From Fennellomyces sp. T-0311 (lineage: Eukaryota > Mucoromycota > Mucoromycetes > Mucorales > Lichtheimiaceae), in contig JALLLT010000021.1 of the NCBI GenBank assembly GCA_025266875.1, positions 62,001-126,000 of the forward strand: a stretch of 64,000 bases of DNA, in the 5' to 3' direction. The notes under the pieces were generated by a model. It was given only the letters and a program-made list of their open reading frames with translations, had not been told where the DNA came from and searched no databases. Shown here piece by piece: positions 60,585 to 64,000 of this stretch (positions are counted from its first letter, which is position 1; every line of letters begins with the position of its first letter). The position numbers and the translations under genes were made by a program.

Positions 60585-61707
60585 TTGGAGGTGTATGTGA
60601 AGCAACTGCGCCCGTTTCGTAAGGGCCTAAGGTCCAGCAGCATGAAGAAGTCACATGCCGGCGGTCTTTCAGTATCTGGGACTGAAGGCAAGCCAAGCAA
60701 AGACTTCATGTCTCACCTAGGCAACCTGTAAAATGTTTGGCTACGCTTAATTCTTCCGTGTCTCAACTGAAGCACGATATGCATGGCTCTGTAATTTCCT
60801 GCCCAAAGATTGTTTCTGCTGATATCGAGCAGCGGCAATTCACTGGTGGAGCCGACAGACAAATTTTGATCAGCTTGAGTGGCATTGTTACTACAGACAT
60901 TTTTGAAAGTGTGCCGTTCCACATGGAACTTACGCAAAATTCATGTGTGTCTTTAAGATAGAAGAGTTACATTATAGCGTCGATCACGCTGTCCGTCCAA
61001 AAACAAACAAAATAACTACTTTCAATAGCAAATGGCGGATTTCATATATTTACCTCCTGACTATGGCAATTTGTAAGTTATACGTGTGCCCAGGATTCAG
61101 CCAGCTTGTGTTTCCATACTCAAGCCATGCAACAGGAGATATACGTCATTGCATGGATGGAATCTAGCGATCATATTGGTGTTGGTCTTCGATGACGAAC
61201 CTTTCAGGCCGACGTGGTAGCTCGAACTTTTTGTTTACTACGTACGGAAGATACATAAAAACTGAAAACATGTTGCAGCTAAAAATTTACAACAGCAGCG
61301 TTGCTTGTCATAAAACATTAGATAATTCTTCTACAAATTGCCTTACTGTAAATACTCCCAGCAACAATCCGTTCATCTGATTCAAAAAGTCCGTGTAAGC
61401 TCTGCAATCTGGCACGACCATACTAAGAAAGCGCTAACAGATTCCCAAGAGTTTAATCCAAGATTGTAGTAGGAAACACGATAAAACTGTACAAATAATA
61501 ACTATCGCAGCTATAACATCGCTGATGATGTTCTTATGGTAATAGATAGACTGGTTTTCATGGTTACAAGTAACCACTATGATAGCGGAGCATATCTGCT
61601 GAAATATGTATTTAAAGGTGATTCTGTAAGCTCTTTTTATATACCGTGTCCGTGTTATATAATAATACGATGGTACCGCCCCAACGTTATCGCTATATCA
61701 AAAAATC
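60585..61707. other. Upstream region of CSN5 and AT-rich spacer
   Basis: No gene is recognised. Short open frames (60737-60961, 60943-61167) have no family. Confidence 0.4.
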
Positions 61708-61782
61708 ACCGCAAGGGAGAGACCTAATACCTTTAGGAGCAGGTCTATTACCTCTCAAAATAAATTATAACTTTTGAACTAT
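61708..61782 (+). repeat. Retroelement 3'-tail motif, copy C
   Basis: Starts ACCGCAAGGGAGAGACC, includes TTTAGGAGCAGG and ends TAACTTTTGAACTA. No pol relic was recognised directly upstream. Confidence 0.65.
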
Positions 61783-62755
61783 ATCAAAATATAGCTATTA
61801 TAAATGGGATTTGGCAGTGATTACCGCTTTGGTGCATCGAAAATTGTATCGTTATACCGAATTATCGTTATATAGAAGATCACTATATGATGCGGCCACT
61901 GTAGTACATTCCGTTTCCTATGTCTTTTATCGTTTTTGACTTCCCATTTTCTGTGTTTTTCAAATTTTGGCCAATTCCATTCAAAGTCGATCTATTTTCG
62001 ACCATATTTAGGCCCTGAATTAATGCTAGCAACACAAACTAAATTGTCCAGCATTGTTACCAATTGGTAATATTCTTTACAAAAAATAGAGCCATCATCT
62101 AATAAAATAATTTTGTATCTTAGAAAAGGCGAAAATCATTCTTCTTAAAATAAAATTTTCCGGTCGCTGGATTGACTAAGTGCAGACATCAATGAATCCC
62201 TACTTAGATTCGCTACAAAAAATGCCAATACATCAAAGAAATCCAATCGCTTGATCAGTTTCTATTTAGCGAAAAATGCTAACATGATTTCCCAGGCAAA
62301 GTAGAGTTTTATTTGATGACGTTATGTATGAACGCCCGCTGATCTCAGCTTTCCGCTCTTGTCCGATCCGTTTAAAGAAACAGAAATGAACAACCTGCCC
62401 GGCAGCAGGAAAAGGTGAGAAAACGTGAGCGGGGATTTCCCAAGGAGTTAGCTTTTGGTTTTTCCACTTTTTTGACTGTTCACGAATTCGTATCTTGTTT
62501 CATTTCATGCGTTCTCACAGCTCTGGTATTTCATTTCGTATGTTTTTCACTTTCGACCTCTTCCATTTCTAATGCTTTCGACCGATTTCCGTTTAGCAGG
62601 AGCTTATACATTTTCGATCATAACTCCACCCCAAGTTACGTTAGAAACACAAACTCAACGGTTCCATGAAGCGTACGTTTTGGAGCATTCAACGCAAAAA
62701 TTAAAAGTGCTCTTGTATTACAAAGCGTCTCGTAAAGCACGTTTAAAACATTCGA
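61783..62755. other. AT-rich spacer between motif copies C and D
   Basis: No gene is recognised; the open frame at 62415-62669 has no family. Confidence 0.35.
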
Positions 62756-62831
62756 ACCGCAAGGGAGAGGCCTAATATCCTTAGGAGGAGATATATTACC
62801 TCCCATAAAATAAACCATAACTTTTGAACTA
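62756..62831 (+). repeat. Retroelement 3'-tail motif, copy D
   Basis: Starts ACCGCAAGGGAGAGGCC, includes CCTTAGGAGGAG and ends TAACTTTTGAACTA. It lies 1048 bp after copy C in the same orientation. It has CTCCC where copy C has CTCTC, both pairing with the 5' GGGAGAG block. Confidence 0.65.
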
Positions 62832-63282
62832 AAGCGCGTTTGACCACCAAAATTGCATCTTTTCCAAATAAACTTTTTCCTTCGCCGCTGATATTTTAAG
62901 TCGTTACTACGACTGGATGCGCCTTAAAACTCTTACAAAATGTACCTGTATATCAATGAGATTCAATCACTGGTCAGCTCTAGGACACAAAATACTGGCG
63001 ACCAGGCCCATGGACCACCTGTTTTCGCCTGGTATTTATGGGCTGTTTTACTGACAGCTAAAATAGGCGACTCAACACATAGACTTCGTGACGAGAAGTG
63101 GATCTATATGAATCGAGTTCACGAAACGCTAAAAGTAAAGCGTTAGGAGCCTTATTTACTCGACAAACTAGATAAGAATCAAGAAACGCCAATACCACAA
63201 CTTCCTCAGGCAACATATGGCCAGTACGCTGTACAGCGGAGATACTGATCTATATATTCTCCAGTCTATCTACAAAACTCGT

Positions 63283-63715
63283 GATTAGATTTTTCAAATC
63301 GCAACAATTTTGTAACGGGAACAGACCTGGGAGTCGTCAACACCACATGCACTACTGGCAAATTGGTCTAATATATCTTCGGGCATATCATCCGCTACAT
63401 AGCTTTATATGGAGAGGGTGACACCGAGCAAACTAACGAATCGAATGATATGGACACTGATTCTACCTTGGAGTTATTGCCAAAGCCCATTAAAAACGCA
63501 CCCGGAAGCATGAACTCCCAAAGATTGTCGACCAAAGTACTCAAAGAAGCGTGACAGAAAACGCGAGAAACTCGAGACCGAAGGGTTCATCGCCACCTCG
63601 GAGCAAATATAAGGGCGAAAGTGGTGAATGGAGCACAGTACCCCAAAGTGCTTAATAACAACATCGGAAATTGGGTTCCCAGTTAGCGCTGCCATTCATA
63701 TTGATATAAGCACAA
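63283..63715 (+). pseudogene. Possible relic of a TnpB/Fanzor-like transposon protein
   Basis: A frame reads FVTGTDLGVVNTTCTTGKLV, stop, then open to about 63555 (DTDSTLELLPKPIKNAPGSM). After a +1 shift it continues SKKRDRKREKLETEGFIATS. The G-x-D-x-G near the start and the basic R/K/E helix after it recall the first RuvC block and the bridge-like helix of IS605/Fanzor-like proteins that, from memory, are frequent in Mucorales genomes. The zinc ribbon and other catalytic blocks are not visible. Weak assignment. Confidence 0.25.
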
Positions 63716-63880
63716 GTTGACTATCAAGCACATAGGTAATTGTCTTGTTTGAGAACACTCCCGCCGCTGTTCCCACAAGGTGAAGCAGGCGATGTGCGCT
63801 GTGGGTAGCGACTGCTCGGCTATTACTGGTGCGCATTTCATCCACAACCTGCAACTATTGCTTTAAGCACCTCGCGAGTC

Positions 63881-63898
63881 ATATATATATATATATAT
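63881..63898 (+). repeat. (AT)9 microsatellite
   Basis: Uninterrupted AT dinucleotides; similar to the run at 37867-37887. Confidence 0.9.
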
Positions 63899-64000
63899 TA
63901 TCGTGGAGCGAAAGAAAAACGGCAATGGGGCCAGGATTTTTCGTAACCCTCGTTGTCCCAGCCGGATACTCAGGTACAGCGCGATGAGCCGCAGCGTCAT

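Overview
The window reads as nuclear DNA of an early-diverging filamentous fungus, most likely Mucoromycota. The protein-coding genes have many short GT-AG introns (about 50-85 nt). The gene set is ordinarily fungal: Rom1/2-type RhoGEF, siderophore transporters, a CMT1-type glycosyltransferase, GATA factor, Amt and CSN5. The long AT-rich spaces carry decayed non-LTR retroelements and relics resembling families that, from memory, are common in Mucoromycota. This placement is inference from gene content; no rRNA or tRNA gene was seen that would confirm it.

Layout. 0-7.5 kb is a gene-dense block on the plus strand: the 3' part of a TBC/EF-hand Rab GAP, a Rho GTPase exchange factor, and a 2-oxoglutarate/Fe(II) dioxygenase. 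7.5-15.1 kb is a gene-poor stretch with a retroelement relic (8.46-9.22 kb) and a 987-bp terminal-inverted-repeat element carrying a two-exon coding fragment (11.88-12.86 kb). 15.1-22.9 kb holds two paralogous siderophore transporters (SIT1, SIT2) with identical exon lengths, separated by 3.85 kb; the second has a cluster of four GATA boxes upstream. 24.7-25.5 kb encodes a histidine-rich repeat protein. 25.8-28.8 kb is a puzzling locus of tandem exon-like units followed by a putative six-exon gene with no recognised family. 29.1-31.5 kb is a convergent pair (GT69 glycosyltransferase and ketopantoate reductase) whose stop codons lie 15 bp apart. 33.6-35.4 kb is an ammonium transporter with seven GATA boxes in its promoter.

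35.4-40.9 kb is empty apart from simple repeats. 40.9-46.0 kb is the densest block: a GRIP-domain golgin, a CsbD-like stress protein, an RPAP2/Rtr1 CTD phosphatase, and a PA-TM-RING ubiquitin ligase. The last two are convergent and appear to overlap within coding sequence. 48.5-49.6 kb is a two-finger GATA transcription factor. 49.6-56.2 kb is gene-poor with a second retroelement relic. 56.2-60.6 kb carries a small unknown protein, a C2H2 zinc-finger factor and the COP9 signalosome deneddylase CSN5. 60.6-64.0 kb is AT-rich with repeat copies and a possible TnpB/Fanzor-like relic.

Working links. Iron uptake (two SITs), ammonium uptake (Amt) and a two-finger GATA factor sit together with GATA-box-rich promoters, which suggests but does not prove GATA-factor control. 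The two retroelement relics each have the same approximately 76-nt motif downstream of their 3' end, and two further solo copies occur near the right edge; this motif looks like a conserved, foldable 3' tail of one retroelement family.
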